Below, piece by piece: positions 26,004 through 38,311 of a DNA stretch of 64,000 bases. Origin of the DNA: Acephala macrosclerotiorum (Eukaryota > Ascomycota > Leotiomycetes > Helotiales > Mollisiaceae). The stretch's first letter is position 1, and every line of letters starts with the position of its first letter. A program made the translations under genes and the position numbers. The notes beneath the pieces are model-generated. The model made no database searches and was not told the DNA's origin. It was given only the letters and a program-made list of their open reading frames with translations. Location: contig MU119232.1 in the NCBI GenBank assembly GCA_014904845.1, positions 1 through 64,000 on the forward strand, in the 5' to 3' direction.

Positions 26004-26639
26004 TCAGTAACCATTCTTCCAAACCTCCTTCCTATACCCTTCTGTCAGCCTCGTATCCTCACCAAACCTCTCCTGCCAGCCCACGAATCCCCGATCCAGA
26101 ACGTAGACCTTCTGCTCTTTCTTATCCTCTTTGCTCTCCTCAATATCTTCCCACTCGCCCTCGGCATCCTTCTCGTCGTCCTTCACTTCATCCTCAGCAT
26201 TCTTCTTCAGGACTTGTCCTACCCCACTACCACTCTCAATATGTGCTCCCAAGTTCAGCAGACGGTCTCGCTCGCGGATATATCGTAGAGCAGCAGAGGG
26301 GCCACGTTGTTGAGATAGAGCGCAGTGGAAGACAACTGTCTCCTTGTCCTTGAGCTTGCGGACTAGTTCGGGAATCTTGTAGTCGAGGGTGTTGGATGGG
26401 GCGTGGATTGAGTGCTTGATATGGCCTCCTATGTGATCTGCAGCAGTTCAGCTTCTGAGAAGGTATGGGAAGGGTGCAGGGCAGAGCTCACCATCGTCGC
26501 GAACGTCTACGATGGCGATTTTCGATGGAGGGGTTTGGGCGTCGACGTTCGAGGAGGTGTTCGAGAGGAGGATCTGGGAGAGGTCGGTAGAGGAGAGGCG
26601 GGGAAGAGTGGCTATTGTATGTGTTGACATTCTGCGCAT
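26004..26639 (-). CDS. Cdc25/rhodanese-fold phosphatase or arsenate reductase (Ych1/Ibp1-like)
   Basis: A small rhodanese-fold protein with a CX5R phosphatase/reductase loop. Two exons (26639-26492, 26437-26004). Two in-frame ATGs are possible, at 26639 (193 aa) and 26630 (190 aa); the second gives the more typical N-terminus. The strand before the active site reads IAIVDVRDDDHIGGHI, a classic rhodanese block completed only after splicing. The loop is HCALSQQRGPSA, with Cys85 and Arg91 numbered from the shorter start. A Lys/Glu-rich insert sits between the loop and the C-terminal VYVLDRGFVGWQE. Relatives are Ych1/Ibp1 phosphatases and Acr2-type arsenate reductases, and sequence alone does not separate these roles. 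Confidence 0.88.
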
Positions 26640-27161
26640 CGATTTGGAGGGTCGAGATGCAGACCGAGGTTGTTGATGTGAGGTTGTGGGAGAGGATTGA
26701 ACTGTTGCTGAGCTTGCTTGCTTTTTGGCGGGGTCGCTGACGTCTTTTCTCTTCGCGATGTCGATGAACGCCTCCTTTCTAACAATTCAATCCATCAAAC
26801 AATTTCACATAATCCCGCAGATACGCCATTCAGATATCGAATTGTATTCACGCGAAATCGAGTTTTACATGCCGTATACAATGCAGTTCTACGAAGAGCT
26901 AGTGCTTCACGATTCGGAAGCTCAAAGCGGAGTTTTCCAGCAGTGAGAGTCACTATTGTAGGAGGGAGGAGTGCATAGGACACCATGATGCATTATGCCT
27001 TTTCGTCATTTTATCGTTTAATCATTTACAGGCTCTATTCGCTACGAGGATGGAAAGTCCACCAGAGCAGAAGTCTGCTTGGAATTCCTCCAATCATTCC
27101 GGCTCCAAGTGCGTTCAAATTTCCCGCCAAAAACACAACACCAAACTCCTTGCACAAATTC
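26640..27161. other. Intergenic region, 0.5 kb
   Basis: Lies between two minus-strand genes. No supported feature. Confidence 0.45.
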
Positions 27162-28823
27162 TCAACATTTCCCATCCCTTCCCCGTTTCCCTCGAAGCCT
27201 TCTGTCCTGGCACATTTTCCTGTCAACTTGCGCCGTGGGGCAATCTGATACCGGAGGGTCGTCATCCATCTGGCGAAGCTTCCTCGAAAATCTATTATAC
27301 TTCACCTTGAGCTTGATCTTTTCCGCCAACGTCAGCTTCACGTCTCCGTCATCCTCGATGACTGCCAGCGCACCTGACATAGTGGCTTCTATTCCCAGCG
27401 TCCACTGTATGGCTGATACGTACTTCAGCTCGCGGGCGTCATGCAGCCTCACCGGTACACCTTGCTTGATCCATTTACCAATGTTGCGATTCAGGCGTCT
27501 ATTCATGTGGAGGTCATCGATGGTTTGCGGCATAGGCCTCCGACTCAGCTCACTGATGATTATGTCGAGGTGATTATCCAGGATCCTTTCCCTGAGTTCT
27601 TCTTGGTCCTTGTAAATATTTGATAGCCTACCCCCGTCTTCAAGCTCGATTTCATTTGTGATGCTTTTCAAGAACACTCTGACATGACCGCCCGTTGATG
27701 CGTTAGATCTCAAAGTCCTTGCCTCGTCGAGAGAACTTCGGAATGAGCGTCGACCCCGTCGGAGCACCCAGGAATCGCTGCGATTGATTGGATTTGACTG
27801 TGCTCTTTGTTTTCGAGCCCGTGGACGGCCTCGTTCGCATTCTGCTGTTGGCTGTTTTGTATCAGCCGAGTCGCTTCTTTGGTGTGCGCTCCGGGCATAC
27901 GCGACCTGAGGACCCTCATCAATTGCTTTCCCTTTCCCCTTTCCTTTCGAATCTTCTTGAGAATCCATTCCCATGCCTGACTTCGCGCTATCTGGGGTTT
28001 TCGGCATCGGCGGTCGGGTTGGAGTATTCATGACGACTTTCAACGATGTCGGCGCTTCGATCAATTTTGGTTCAAGAAGTTGTTGTGATGTACCTCGAAG
28101 TAGACCTTGAGAGCTTTCTGCCAGGGACGATAAAGGCTTGTCGAAAGATGGCATCACAATAGGAACGATGCACTCTTGCTCTTCACGAAGAGGAAGAAGT
28201 GGAGGCTTTGGGCGAATGACCTTCAGCGGCTGTGGTGACGGATACTTTTCTTCTCCTCGACGAGATACTTTGTATCCACGAATCCTTTCGAAGTTTGGCG
28301 CTGGCTTGCCATTGTCGGTCTTCGGTCTCGATTCTCTCGCCATCTGTAAGTTTAAGCTCTTGTCCTCCAATCTCAGATCCTGCACCCTTTGATGATGCAA
28401 AGGTTCTTCGTCTGTCTCTGTCTCAATTTTCAGAACTCTCTGGAAGCTCCCCGATCCTCTCCTTCGCATCCTCGTCAACGACGCGCCGCTTTCGCTTGGC
28501 ACCTTCAGACTCTTCGCTCTCTTGAGATCTAACTTCTTAAGGTAGTCAGACAATGTTTGTCTTGGCGATTCGACAATCGAGTACCTATCCAGGTGGGACT
28601 TGGTGGGTGCGCATCCATCTGGAGTGAGTGCCATGTCAGGTTGGCCGAATGGGTTGAAGTCTGAAGGGTCGAGTTCGAAGTCGGCATTGTCGATGTCGAG
28701 TGAGTTGTTTGGCGTGGGTGCGACTTCCTTGGCAGGTCCTTTGCCTTTGTCCACTTTGGGGATTTTACTTCGTCTGAGGTTCCGCAGACTGGTGGGGAGT
28801 TTGGGGAGTTTGAAAGCTGGCAT
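27162..28823 (-). CDS. Basic, largely disordered protein of unknown function
   Basis: A single uninterrupted frame of 553 aa from an ATG at 28823. It is rich in Lys, Arg, Pro and Ser, with KGKGKGKAID and RGRPRARKQRAQS stretches that could act as nuclear localisation signals. The C-terminal third is more ordered and amphipathic (from about residue 385, GGHVRVFLKSITNEIE onward). No named domain is recognised. The last 30 residues are basic and may reflect read-through of an unspliced 3' intron. The length without stops and the regular codon use support a real gene. Confidence 0.65.
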   Translation of the reverse strand: MPAFKLPKLPTSLRNLRRSKIPKVDKGKGPAKEVAPTPNNSLDIDNADFELDPSDFNPFGQPDMALTPDGCAPTKSHLDRYSIVESPRQTLSDYLKKLDLKRAKSLKVPSESGASLTRMRRRGSGSFQRVLKIETETDEEPLHHQRVQDLRLEDKSLNLQMARESRPKTDNGKPAPNFERIRGYKVSRRGEEKYPSPQPLKVIRPKPPLLPLREEQECIVPIVMPSFDKPLSSLAESSQGLLRGTSQQLLEPKLIEAPTSLKVVMNTPTRPPMPKTPDSAKSGMGMDSQEDSKGKGKGKAIDEGPQVAYARSAHQRSDSADTKQPTAECERGRPRARKQRAQSNPINRSDSWVLRRGRRSFRSSLDEARTLRSNASTGGHVRVFLKSITNEIELEDGGRLSNIYKDQEELRERILDNHLDIIISELSRRPMPQTIDDLHMNRRLNRNIGKWIKQGVPVRLHDARELKYVSAIQWTLGIEATMSGALAVIEDDGDVKLTLAEKIKLKVKYNRFSRKLRQMDDDPPVSDCPTAQVDRKMCQDRRLRGKRGRDGKC

Positions 28824-31140
28824 CTTGAAGGAATGAGGTCAGAGGCCTTTTGATCAATCTCTCTCTTGCTTTATCGGTTTCCTCGAACCTGCTGGCGGCT
28901 AGTATGTTCAATGAATGCCGTTTCAGCGAGTGTGATATCAAAGAGTGTGTTTTGAACGAGTGAAAACATGAAGCGTAGGAGGAAAGGAAGAAGCTCTGGA
29001 GTTATCATGGTATAGGTGGTATGCGATTTCACTTTAGACTATATGTCACGACACAAACTAGCGTCCTGTCATGTCTTTAGGGTGAGGTTCAGTCTCAAAT
29101 AGAGAAATGGTATACTCCTTCCCTCATTCGAGAGTAGCGGACGTCAGTCCAGGCTAGAGAGCTTCTCGTGCATTTTGCTTCTGGGTGTATACATTCGCAC
29201 TACATTCTAAGGAGTGGGAGGTTTTGGGCATGGATGACGACTCCAAGATCTTGATACTCTGTGGTTTTCCTTCATCCTTAAAACTTGAGCTACGCATGCC
29301 CTAGGGATGGCGTTGGAGTTAAGGGAAATGAAATTTCGACTGGTACGAGTAATGAATCTTGAATGTTTTACAATGAAGCGATGCACACCAAGCCAAAGAT
29401 ACACATTTGCGTCTCGTAGGGCTGAACCCAAAGCGGAAGAAGTTCGGTACCGAAACAAAATCCTGATCACGAGACAAGCACATGTTGAGAGCACGTGCCA
29501 TATTTGCCCCTCCATCAAAATCACCCCACCATCCTCTGGCCCTCGATCGTGAAAGCCAACAAAAGTGGAAATGCCTAAACTCCCCAATTTTCAGCTCGGC
29601 TACACGTGTAAGCAAGACTAGGAACTATCGTTTGAAGAGATGTTCTTCCTGCATGTATCCACCAGTCTATCGGAGAGATTCGGAGGGGCACTGAGGTGAG
29701 AAGTGGATCACATTCCATATTTGCCCATGGGGTCGATAGGTCCCCTCGGTCCGGTTTAGTAGGCCAACGACCATCGTCAAATTGCCTCACGAAGCGCTGG
29801 TGAACTCGAGGGAAAAAGAATTAAATGGCGGCCCGTTTGGGCCTGTCAGATACGGAGGAGCGTAGTTGCAGTGCATATGACCTTTAAGAGATGTTCTTCC
29901 TGCATCTTGTTGGGATTTCATTTTGGGTTGTCTGCATGTGAGGAAGAAACTTGCAGCAGAGATATGGTTTTTGCAGGAAACATCTTCCGCAGTAACCGTT
30001 AGATAATTAGAAAAATGGCGCGAAAAATGGAACAGTGGCTTCCATTGAGGCTGTGTAACCTTAGATTGTAGAATGCAATCGAAAGATACTATATCGTGAA
30101 CATTGCAGCTGGGGTGGATCTTGAGTTTGGCCAGGCAGATAAGGCGCGGTGGCGAGGAAAAAGTCTCCATTGCGTTCGGCATTACTGATGATGATGCCTT
30201 CACGATGTCTAGATTGCGGGTAGAGGGTAAACGGGCCAACGCTAGCCTGTGATTGATCAATGTCGCTTAGGCGAGGGGCAAGAAGGGCGCACGCATTAAG
30301 GGGAAACCATGACCATGAGTGGAATAAATAAGACCGAGGTGGGTAAATGGGAGTACGGCCAAAATCATCGAGGAGCCAGTGGTGGGGCCGTATTGTGAGG
30401 CATCCGGAGATCAAAGGGACCACTCTGTAGAGATAACGAGAACGAGAACTCTCGTTTGCCCATCCCGAGTCAGTACTTCTCAGCCATTCTCAGCCATGGT
30501 AGCACAGCAGTACCCAGCATGAGCACGAAACCACTTCCAGTACGCCGTGCATGCCCACCCCTCACCGAAGATACTCTCTCACAGTGCAGTACGGTCCTAT
30601 CTACAGTCTCATTTTGTGCTTATTTTCAGTCATATCCCTCACTCTGTCTCACCCCTTCATGTCAACTATAACCCCTCCTATACCTACCTTATCGAGCCCC
30701 TCTACGCAGTTTGACCTCACTGCACTGCACATACGCTCACATCAGTCAAGCCTCTGTATACCCCTCAGCCCCGCCGATCTGTACCCATCATCGTTTCGTT
30801 TGCGATGGTCCACAGCGTCCGATTGCCCGCATTTCTTGGTACAAGTACGATACGGCAACTTTGCGTCATGGGCGTTAGTAGCTGCCACATAAGACCACTG
30901 ACCTCGACGTATACCAATGGGAACCCGGTATTGCGAGCCTCCAGCCAGTCATAGGCCTCCCCGCATTGGCTTGGGAAGCGTGCATTTGTTAGGTTTAACT
31001 GGGTTGGAATCCTAGACCCAGCAAGGTTTGGGTATGTTCGCGGCAGGCCAGATGAGACTGCACCGACGTAGTTCTCCAGCCTTGCTTGCTCGTGAAGACT
31101 CAGATCCTCGCTTCATTGACGCCCACTTCCTGCACTGGAG
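28824..31140. other. Long intergenic region, 2.3 kb
   Basis: The largest gene-free stretch outside the telomere. Open frames here (for example minus-strand 29787-30260 and plus-strand 30551-30892) are low-complexity or unrecognisable and lack splice support. The only structure I noted is a perfect 20-bp direct repeat, listed separately. Confidence 0.45.
29635..29905. repeat. Perfect 20-bp direct repeat, 251 bp apart
   Basis: AAGAGATGTTCTTCCTGCAT occurs at 29635-29654 and again at 29886-29905 in the same orientation. Flanks differ, so it is not an obvious transposon target duplication; it may be a regulatory element or a chance remnant. Confidence 0.6.
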
Positions 31141-31147
31141 TATAAGT
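31141..31147 (+). promoter_or_regulatory. TATA-like box upstream of mannitol-1-phosphate dehydrogenase
   Basis: The sequence tataagt lies 200 bp before the ATG at 31341 and is followed by a pyrimidine-rich, A/C-rich leader. Spacing is plausible for a long fungal 5' leader. Confidence 0.4.
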
Positions 31148-31340
31148 ACTAAGCTCTGCGCCGCTATCTCACTTTCTTCAAGAATCCAACCACCGTGAAC
31201 ACTGTCTGTATCGAACTTCCAGTTGCTTCTATACGGAAAGCATTCGATCTCTTTGATCTCACCACTTAGGAGTCACTGCCTCGCCTCAATTCTCTCAGCC
31301 TTTCGGAAACCAACAAACGTTACCAACGAACGTTGCCACC

Positions 31341-32563
31341 ATGAAGGCTGTTCATTTCGGTGCCGGTAACATTGGAAGAGGATTCGTTGCTGAATTGTGA
31401 GTAGATTCCCTATGTCAACTGTTCGGTGAGTTTCCAGCTAATCGTCCACTAGCCTCCACAACTCTGGATATGAGGTCGTCTTCTGCGATGTCATGGACAG
31501 CGTGATCGACCAACTGAATGCATCGAAATCCTACAAAGTCATCCAAGTCGGTTCGGAAGGAACCAGCACGACTACAATCACCAATTACCGAGCCATCAAC
31601 TCGAAGCTCAACGAAGCACAAGTGATTGACGAGATCATAACCGCTGACGTTGTCACCTGCTCTGTTGGTCCCAACATCCTCAAATTCATCGCTCCAGTCA
31701 TTGCCAAAGGAGTCGATGCGAGACCAAACGATGCCACACCCATAGCCGTCATTGCATGCGAGAATGCAATTGGCGCAACCGACACTCTTGCCGAGCACAT
31801 CAAGCACCCCAAACACACTCCCGAAGACCGACTCGACGACCACCACGAGCGAGCACGATATGCCAACTCTGCCATTGACCGTATTGTGCCTGCGCAAGAC
31901 CCTGATGCGGGCTTGGATGTCAAGCTTGAGAAATTCTACGAGTGGGTTGTAGACCGATCGCCGTTCCACGACCACACTCCTCCTCCGATCAAGGGCGTGA
32001 AGTGGGTTGACGATCTGATCCCGTATATCGAGCGAAAGCTGTTCACCGTCAATACCGGCCACGCAGCAGCTGCATACCACGGATACTACCACAAGAAAAC
32101 CACCGTCTTCGACGCTCTGCAAGAGCCACAAATCGTCGATGAGGTCCGAAAGGCACTCGCCGAAACTAGCACATTGATTGTTGGAAAACACGGAATCGAA
32201 GAGGAAGAACAAAAGGCATACGTGGAGAAGATCATCAAGCGCATTGGCAATCCTCATCTCGAGGATGCTGTTGAGCGTGTTGGTCGTGCGCCATTGAGAA
32301 AGTTGAGCCGCAAGGAACGTTTTATTGGTCCTGCTGCCGAGCTTGCGGAGGAGGGCAAACCATTTGACGCGTTACTTGACGCCGCAGAGATGGCTTTTCG
32401 ATTCCAGAATGTTGAGGGTGATGAGGAGAGTGAGGAGTTGGCCAAGATCATGGCTGACAACTCGGCGGAGGAGGTGGTGAAAAAGGTCTGTGGTCTGACA
32501 GAAGAAGATAAACTTTTCCCTCATATTCTTGAGGTCGTAAAGAGGGTGCAAGCCGATGCATAG
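31341..32563 (+). CDS. mpdA: Mannitol-1-phosphate 5-dehydrogenase
   Basis: Catalyses the NAD-linked interconversion of fructose 6-phosphate and mannitol 1-phosphate, the entry to fungal mannitol synthesis in the cytosol. Two exons (31341-31396, 31453-32563) give 388 aa, the normal family length. The N-terminus [19 protein letters not shown] is the Rossmann NAD-binding motif, completed across the intron ([14 protein letters not shown]). [11 protein letters not shown] and [16 protein letters not shown] are family blocks; the latter lies in the catalytic C-terminal domain. The ATG context (CCACCATGA) is good. A 280-codon open frame on the opposite strand is a shadow. The symbol follows Aspergillus usage. 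Confidence 0.96.
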
Positions 32564-33041
32564 GCTGATCTGGGATTTGTATGATTTTATGGCGAACATT
32601 AGGTAACGGGAAATTGAGCGGGGTGTTTTGTGAAAATATCCTGCATTTCGGCGGTCTGTTTAGGACTATTTGTACCTTAGATCATCAGCATACTCTGGAT
32701 GGCACATAAAAGGTCAAATGAAAAGATATGTCAACAAACTGCACTCTTCTTTCAGACGTGAGTCCTCAATTGACGTTCATGATATTCAGGGCCAAAGTGT
32801 AGCGAAGAAACATCGAGTTTTGAGCTCGGATCCGGAAAGGTGTCCCCAGTCGGAGCTAATCCACCTTGGGTCTAGGTCAGTCCAGATCGCACCTGCACGT
32901 AGCTACGCATACAATTCAATGAGCTTCAGACCAAGATTATTCGAATGTCCCAACTCCACGCCGTTCAATTGTATACTTCTCCCTAGTATTCTTTCCGAGT
33001 ACCGGCGAACCCTCAGAATCTGCGAATAGTGGTGGTGCAAT
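32564..33041. other. Intergenic spacer, 0.5 kb
   Basis: 3' flank of the dehydrogenase gene and promoter of the SEC27 gene. No distinct motif recognised. Confidence 0.45.
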
Positions 33042-35998
33042 ATGCGGTTGGACGTCAAGGTCAGTACATTTCTTTTGTTAACGTGGCGCATTCCTCCCTC
33101 ATTTGACCTGTCTAAGGTACGCCAACCGCGTCCTCTGGCGAACTGTACTCTTCATTGTCTGTCGTCATGCAGGAGATGATAGAAGAAGGCCTGGCCGTAT
33201 CGGCGATGGCAGCGCCCTCCTTCACACACTCCAAAAACAAGAGCCTGGACCTGCGGGAAACAGTTGTGATTGGAAAGATGACACCGAACACTACTAACTC
33301 GGTTTACAAAATACAGAGGCAGTTATTTGCCAGGAGCGAGCGAGTCAAGGGGATTGACTTCCACCCGGTCGAGCCATGGATCCTCACCACACTTTACAGC
33401 GGTATGCAACCCCGCCATGATACCAAACGTCCTGCTAATCATTGCAAATAGGACATGTCTACATCTGGTCCTATGAGACGCAGGTATGCCTCCCACAGCT
33501 TCCTCTACTCCACATCCGCTGACAATTCCAGGCCATTGTCAAGACCTTCGAGTTAACAGATGTCCCTGTTCGAGCTGGTAGATTCGTTGCACGGAAGAAC
33601 TGGATTGTTTGCGGTTCAGATGATTTCCAACTTCGAGTCTACAACTACAATACCTCCGAGAAGATCACCTCCTTCGAAGCACACCCCGACTACATTCGAG
33701 CGATCGTCGTCCACCCCTCACAACCTTTCGTCCTTACCGCATCCGATGATATGACGATCAAGTTGTGGGATTGGGAGAAGGGATGGAAATGTGTACAGGT
33801 TTTCGAGGGTCACAGTCACTATGTCATGGGTTTGGCCATCAACCCAAAGGACACCAATACCTTTGCTTCAGCTTGTTTGGACCGAACAGTTAAGATCTGG
33901 AGCTTGGGTTCTTCGACAGCGAACTTCACTCTCGAAGCACACGAAACGAAGGGTGTCAACCATGTCGACTACTACCCACAATCCGACAAGCCATATCTCC
34001 TCACCACATCTGATGACAGAACTGTCAAGGTCTGGGACTACACCACAAAATCGTTGATCGCAACACTAGAGGGACACACCAGCAATGTCTCGTTCGCATG
34101 TTACCACCCAGAACTACCTGTCATCATTTCTGGTTCAGAAGATGGCACAGTCAAGATCTGGCACGCCAATACCTACAGGCTGGAACAATCGCTGAATTAT
34201 GGTCTAGAGAGAGCATGGTGTGTCAGCTACCAAAGAGGAAAACAAGGTGTGGCTGTTGGTTTCGATGAAGGCGCTGTCGTTGTGAAGATGGGGCGAGAAG
34301 AGCCAGCAGTCTCAATGGACGGTTCTGGAAAGTTGATCTGGGCACGACATAGCGAGGTTGTTTCATCGATAATCAAGGGTGGTGGTGAGTGCCTGATCAA
34401 ATGCGATTAAATTATGCTAACATTTGCAGATGCTTTTCTGAAGGACAACGACCCAATTTCCCTCCCAACGAAAGACCTCGGTACTTGTGAAGTATACCCA
34501 CAAACGCTCCTCCATTCTCCTAACGGCCGGTTCGTATCCGTCTGCGGTGATGGAGAATTCATCATCTACACAGCTCTCGCATGGAGAAATAAGGCTTTCG
34601 GTTCTGCACTGGACTTCGTTTGGGGTTCGAAGGAAAACAGCAACGACTACGCTATCCGTGAATCTGCCACAAGTGTAAAGATCTTCAAGAACTTTGTGGA
34701 GAAGGCTGGGGGACTTGATGTTAGTTTCCAGGCTGAAGGTCTGACTGGTGGCGTTTTGCTTGGCGTTAAGGGGCAAGGTGGCATCGGCTTTTTCGACTGG
34801 CAGACTGGTGGCTTAGTCCGGAGAATCGAAGTTGACCCCAAGGAGGTGTATTGGTCTGAGAACGGAGAGCTCGTCTCAATTGCCTGCGAAGACACATTCT
34901 ACGTTCTACGATTTTCACGAGAGAATTATGTTGCAGCGGTACAGGCTGGAGAGGTTGAGGACGATGGCGTCGAATCAGCCTTCGAGGTTGTCACAGACAT
35001 CAATGAGAGGTTAGCTCTTCTACCATTTTCAAACAGCAAGTACTGACATCTCTAGCGTCCGGACTGGTGAGTGGGTAGGAGACTGCTTCATCTACACAAA
35101 CGGCACAAACCGCCTCAACTACTTGGTTGGTGACCAAACCTACACCATCTCCCACTTCGACCAACCCATGTACCTCCTTGGTTACATTCAACGAGACTCG
35201 AGGATATACCTCGCCGACAAGGATGTTAATGTCACTTCTTTTGCCCTCTCTCTTTCTGTTGTCGAGTACCAGACCCTTGTATTGCGTGACGATATGGAAT
35301 CAGCTGCCGAACTCCTACCAACAATACCCTCGGATCAGCTCAACAAGATCGCCCGCTTCCTCGAGGGTCAAGGCCACAAGGATCTTGCCCTTGAGGTCGC
35401 CACCGACCCTGAACATAAGTTCGAGCTGGCTCTTGCGTTGGGCCACCTCCCAATTGCCTTAGACCTAGCCCGAGAAGCAGATGTTGAGCACAAGTGGAAG
35501 ACTGTTGGTGACGCCGCTCTCGCTGGCTGGGACATCGCGTTAGCTGCGGAATGTTTCAAGAGTGCAAAGGATCTCGGCTCGTTACTTCTGCTGCACTCAT
35601 CTACAGGCGACCGAGAAGGACTGAAGGCATTAAGTGTGCAGGCACAGGAAGCTGGTGCTCACAATGTCGCCTTCTCGTGTTTGTGGCAATTGGCTGATAT
35701 TGACGGCTGCATCGACCTTTTGACGAAAACCGGACGAACTGCTGAGGCTGTCCTCTTCGCCCAAACGTACAAGCCCAGTCTCGCCCCAAAGACAGTTGGT
35801 CTGTGGAAGCAGAGCTTGGAGAAGGAGAAGAGAGGGCGGGTTGCGAAGACGATTGGCGTCCCAGGCGAGGATGAGGAGCTCTTTCCAGAATGGGAGGAGT
35901 ATCTCCGGCTAGAGAATGAGGGAGGTGCGACCCTCATTGATGTAAATGGCGATGCAGCTGAGGAGGCGGAGGAAGAAGAAGTCGAGGCTGAGGCGTAG
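33042..35998 (+). CDS. SEC27: COPI coatomer beta-prime subunit
   Basis: Subunit of the COPI coat that recycles cargo from Golgi to ER and binds dilysine signals. Six exons (33042-33059, 33317-33401, 33452-33483, 33532-34384, 34430-35009, 35056-35998) give 836 aa, as expected for the family. The start MRLDVK is joined to [12 protein letters not shown] across a 257-nt intron, unusually long for this window. WD40 repeats fill the N-terminal half ([38 protein letters not shown]), followed by a second propeller and an alpha-solenoid. The C-terminus is acidic. All exon phases close exactly. A core gene that shows no damage, useful as a check on sequence quality. Confidence 0.96.
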
Positions 35999-36765
35999 GT
36001 TAATTGTTGATAGACGGTTTTGTTTATGCATCGGCCTGGGATGGGCTTATTTTGGGAGATGGGCGGGAAAATAAATGATAGCAAATAGCTACATATGAAT
36101 GCAAAGAGTTGTTACTCCCAGGGTCGCTTGGCGTGCTCTCCTTTCCTCCTCGTGATGGGACTAATTTTAACCAAGTGACTATCCTGGTTGGGCAGGTTGT
36201 TGAGGTAGCCCAACTTGCAGAGGTTGCGGAGGACAAAAAGAAGCCATGTGAGAGTTGTTTTGTGGTTGATGTTGCCAATAGATGTTTTTCTGCGTTGTTC
36301 TCAGGCATGGGACATTCTTAGACATCTCATTCTCCGTCATTTTGTGGTACTTTATTGGTTCTCCCAATCTCCCTGCTTTCCTGGGACTTTTGTGTTTCCT
36401 AATCACATAGCAATGTTTTTTGCTCGTGCGTAATCTAAGATCTAGACAAGGCTGGGAGTTTGAAGTCGCTGCCGAAGCTACGATGCTCAATTGCGGTGGT
36501 TTGATGTCATGCGGAGCGGCCGATGCTGTGCATGTCGATTTCCTGATCGTTGGCCGCTTGACTCACGAATAGCGACGGCGCTCTGCTTACTCAACTCGAT
36601 CGCGAAAGAAGCACTAGATTCGATATGGCGCACCTTATTCTCGACGGCGGGTGTGTCGGTGAAAGAGGCTCGGATTTTCGAGTTATATAATTGCTTGGTA
36701 CATTTTCTTGGAGAGATGTCCCAACGATCCCTCCGACATCGCGATAACCCATCAATTGATTGAAC
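35999..36765. other. Intergenic region, 0.8 kb
   Basis: 3' flank of SEC27 and promoter of the first esterase gene. Short frames only. Confidence 0.45.
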
Positions 36766-37839
36766 ATGGCTCCGACTTCAGAGGTCCCGTCGGATTGGTC
36801 CTCACTCGCAACACTCAATCTTGAATTCTCAGAACTTGTCAAGATACTCCCTCCAGGCTTCCAAATCGTCACTGAAAAGACTACACTCGAAGATCTGCGT
36901 GCTCAGACAAGAGCAGTAACTCGATCAGAACCATGGTCTGATGTCCAGGAGAAAGATATGCATATTGTCACGCGTGATGGCTTCAAAAACCGTATCAAAG
37001 TGTACAGTCCCAATCCAAAGGACGATCATGAGAAAGAACGAGGTCCCTTACTAGTCATGATTCACGGTGGGGGTTTCTGTCTAGGAATGGCTGAGCAAGA
37101 GGAGACTCATTGTAGGAAATGGGCTAGGAATCATAGGGGTGTGGCGGTTAGTGTTGAGCATCGGCTTGCGCCTGAAGTTGAGTTTCCGGTGCCAGTTGAA
37201 GATTGTTGGGATGTTTTACGGTGGGTTGCTGGGAATATCGAAGCCTTGAAAGCAGATCCTTTAAAAGGATTCGTTTTGGGCGGGACGTAAGTACTGTCTC
37301 CTCTTCTTTTCGAACTTGATGCTAAAGGGTATAGATCGTCTGGAGCATCAGTTGTCATGGTTTTGTCCCATTTAGCAAGAGATGAAGGGCTGTCGTCCCC
37401 GCTGACAGGACTTTTCCTGTCCCTCCCAATGCCCTGCCAACCAACTGCCCTCCCACACCCTTACTCCTCCGACCCTCGTATCGTATCCTGGACCCAATGC
37501 CGCGACACACCATTGTTCAACCACCGCGCTTTCTCTCTCTTCTCCAATTCTATGCCATCTAATCCCTTTTCACCGATGAGGAGTCCGATGCTGTGGGGAA
37601 GTGGGCATAGAGACTTGCCGAGAACTTATTTTTGTATTGCAGGTGCGGATATGGGGAGGGATTTTGCGTTGATTTATGAGGAGGTGCTCAGAGGGGTGGG
37701 GGTGAGTACGAAGGTTGATATTTTCCCTGGGCTGCCACATGGTTTTTGGGGGTTCTTTCCTGAGTCGAATTTCGCTGCGGAGTTTTGGGGGAGGTCGGGT
37801 GAAGGGCTTAATTGGTTACTTGATGGTGGTACGGAATAA
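36766..37839 (+). CDS. Alpha/beta hydrolase-3 family esterase, copy 1
   Basis: A hormone-sensitive-lipase-like esterase; the substrate is unknown. Two exons (36766-37286, 37335-37839) give 341 aa. The oxyanion motif HGGGF is intact (VMIHGGGFCLG). The nucleophile is Ser175 in GTSSG, with an intron splitting the preceding Thr codon. The acid lies in AGADMGRD and the base in GLPHGFWG. No signal peptide, so probably cytosolic. It is the first of two tandem paralogs on the same strand and has one intron where its copy has five. Confidence 0.9.
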
Positions 37840-38311
37840 TTGTTATGATTTTTGATAGTAAAGACTTTGGTGCCGGACATTTTGAAGTCGCTTTCGTTTT
37901 AAGAACCTTCTTTTTGGTTAATTGGCTTGGGAAAGTACAATTCGGCAAGCGCTTGGCTGGTAATTTCTCTCCAGAATTTGCGTCCTTGCGTGGGATCAAT
38001 TTCTCCGAAATTTGCAGGTTAGAAATCCCTTATATTATCTATAGACTCTTGGTTGTTTTACTCATATCGTCAGCCTTTCGATAAGTAGCAGACTGTCCCA
38101 TAGTCGTTCACGTGAGTGGCGCGCGGCGTCAATCGTCCCGATTATTACTTCCGCCGCACTTCGGGTTTCCTTTTTATGTCTTTCTAAGCCGATTCGATAA
38201 TCGGGTAAACTTTCTTCGAAGATGTTACATATGCATACACAATTGGCACAATCATGTACGCCCTCGTTGCCCAAGTGGGAGGAAATAATAGTATGCAGCC
38301 GCACTAGGGGG
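37840..38311. other. Spacer between tandem esterase copies
   Basis: 3' flank of the first esterase up to the first MITE-like element. No gene seen. Confidence 0.45.

Noticed and set aside
30551..30892. 113-codon plus-strand frame before the dehydrogenase gene
   Set aside because: Low-complexity Pro/Ser/Thr sequence from a pyrimidine-rich tract; no start context or domain.
31415..32257. 280-codon open frame antisense to mannitol-1-phosphate dehydrogenase
   Set aside because: It lies wholly within the conserved enzyme on the opposite strand, has a Val/Cys/Asp-rich unnatural composition, and no domain; a shadow of codon bias.
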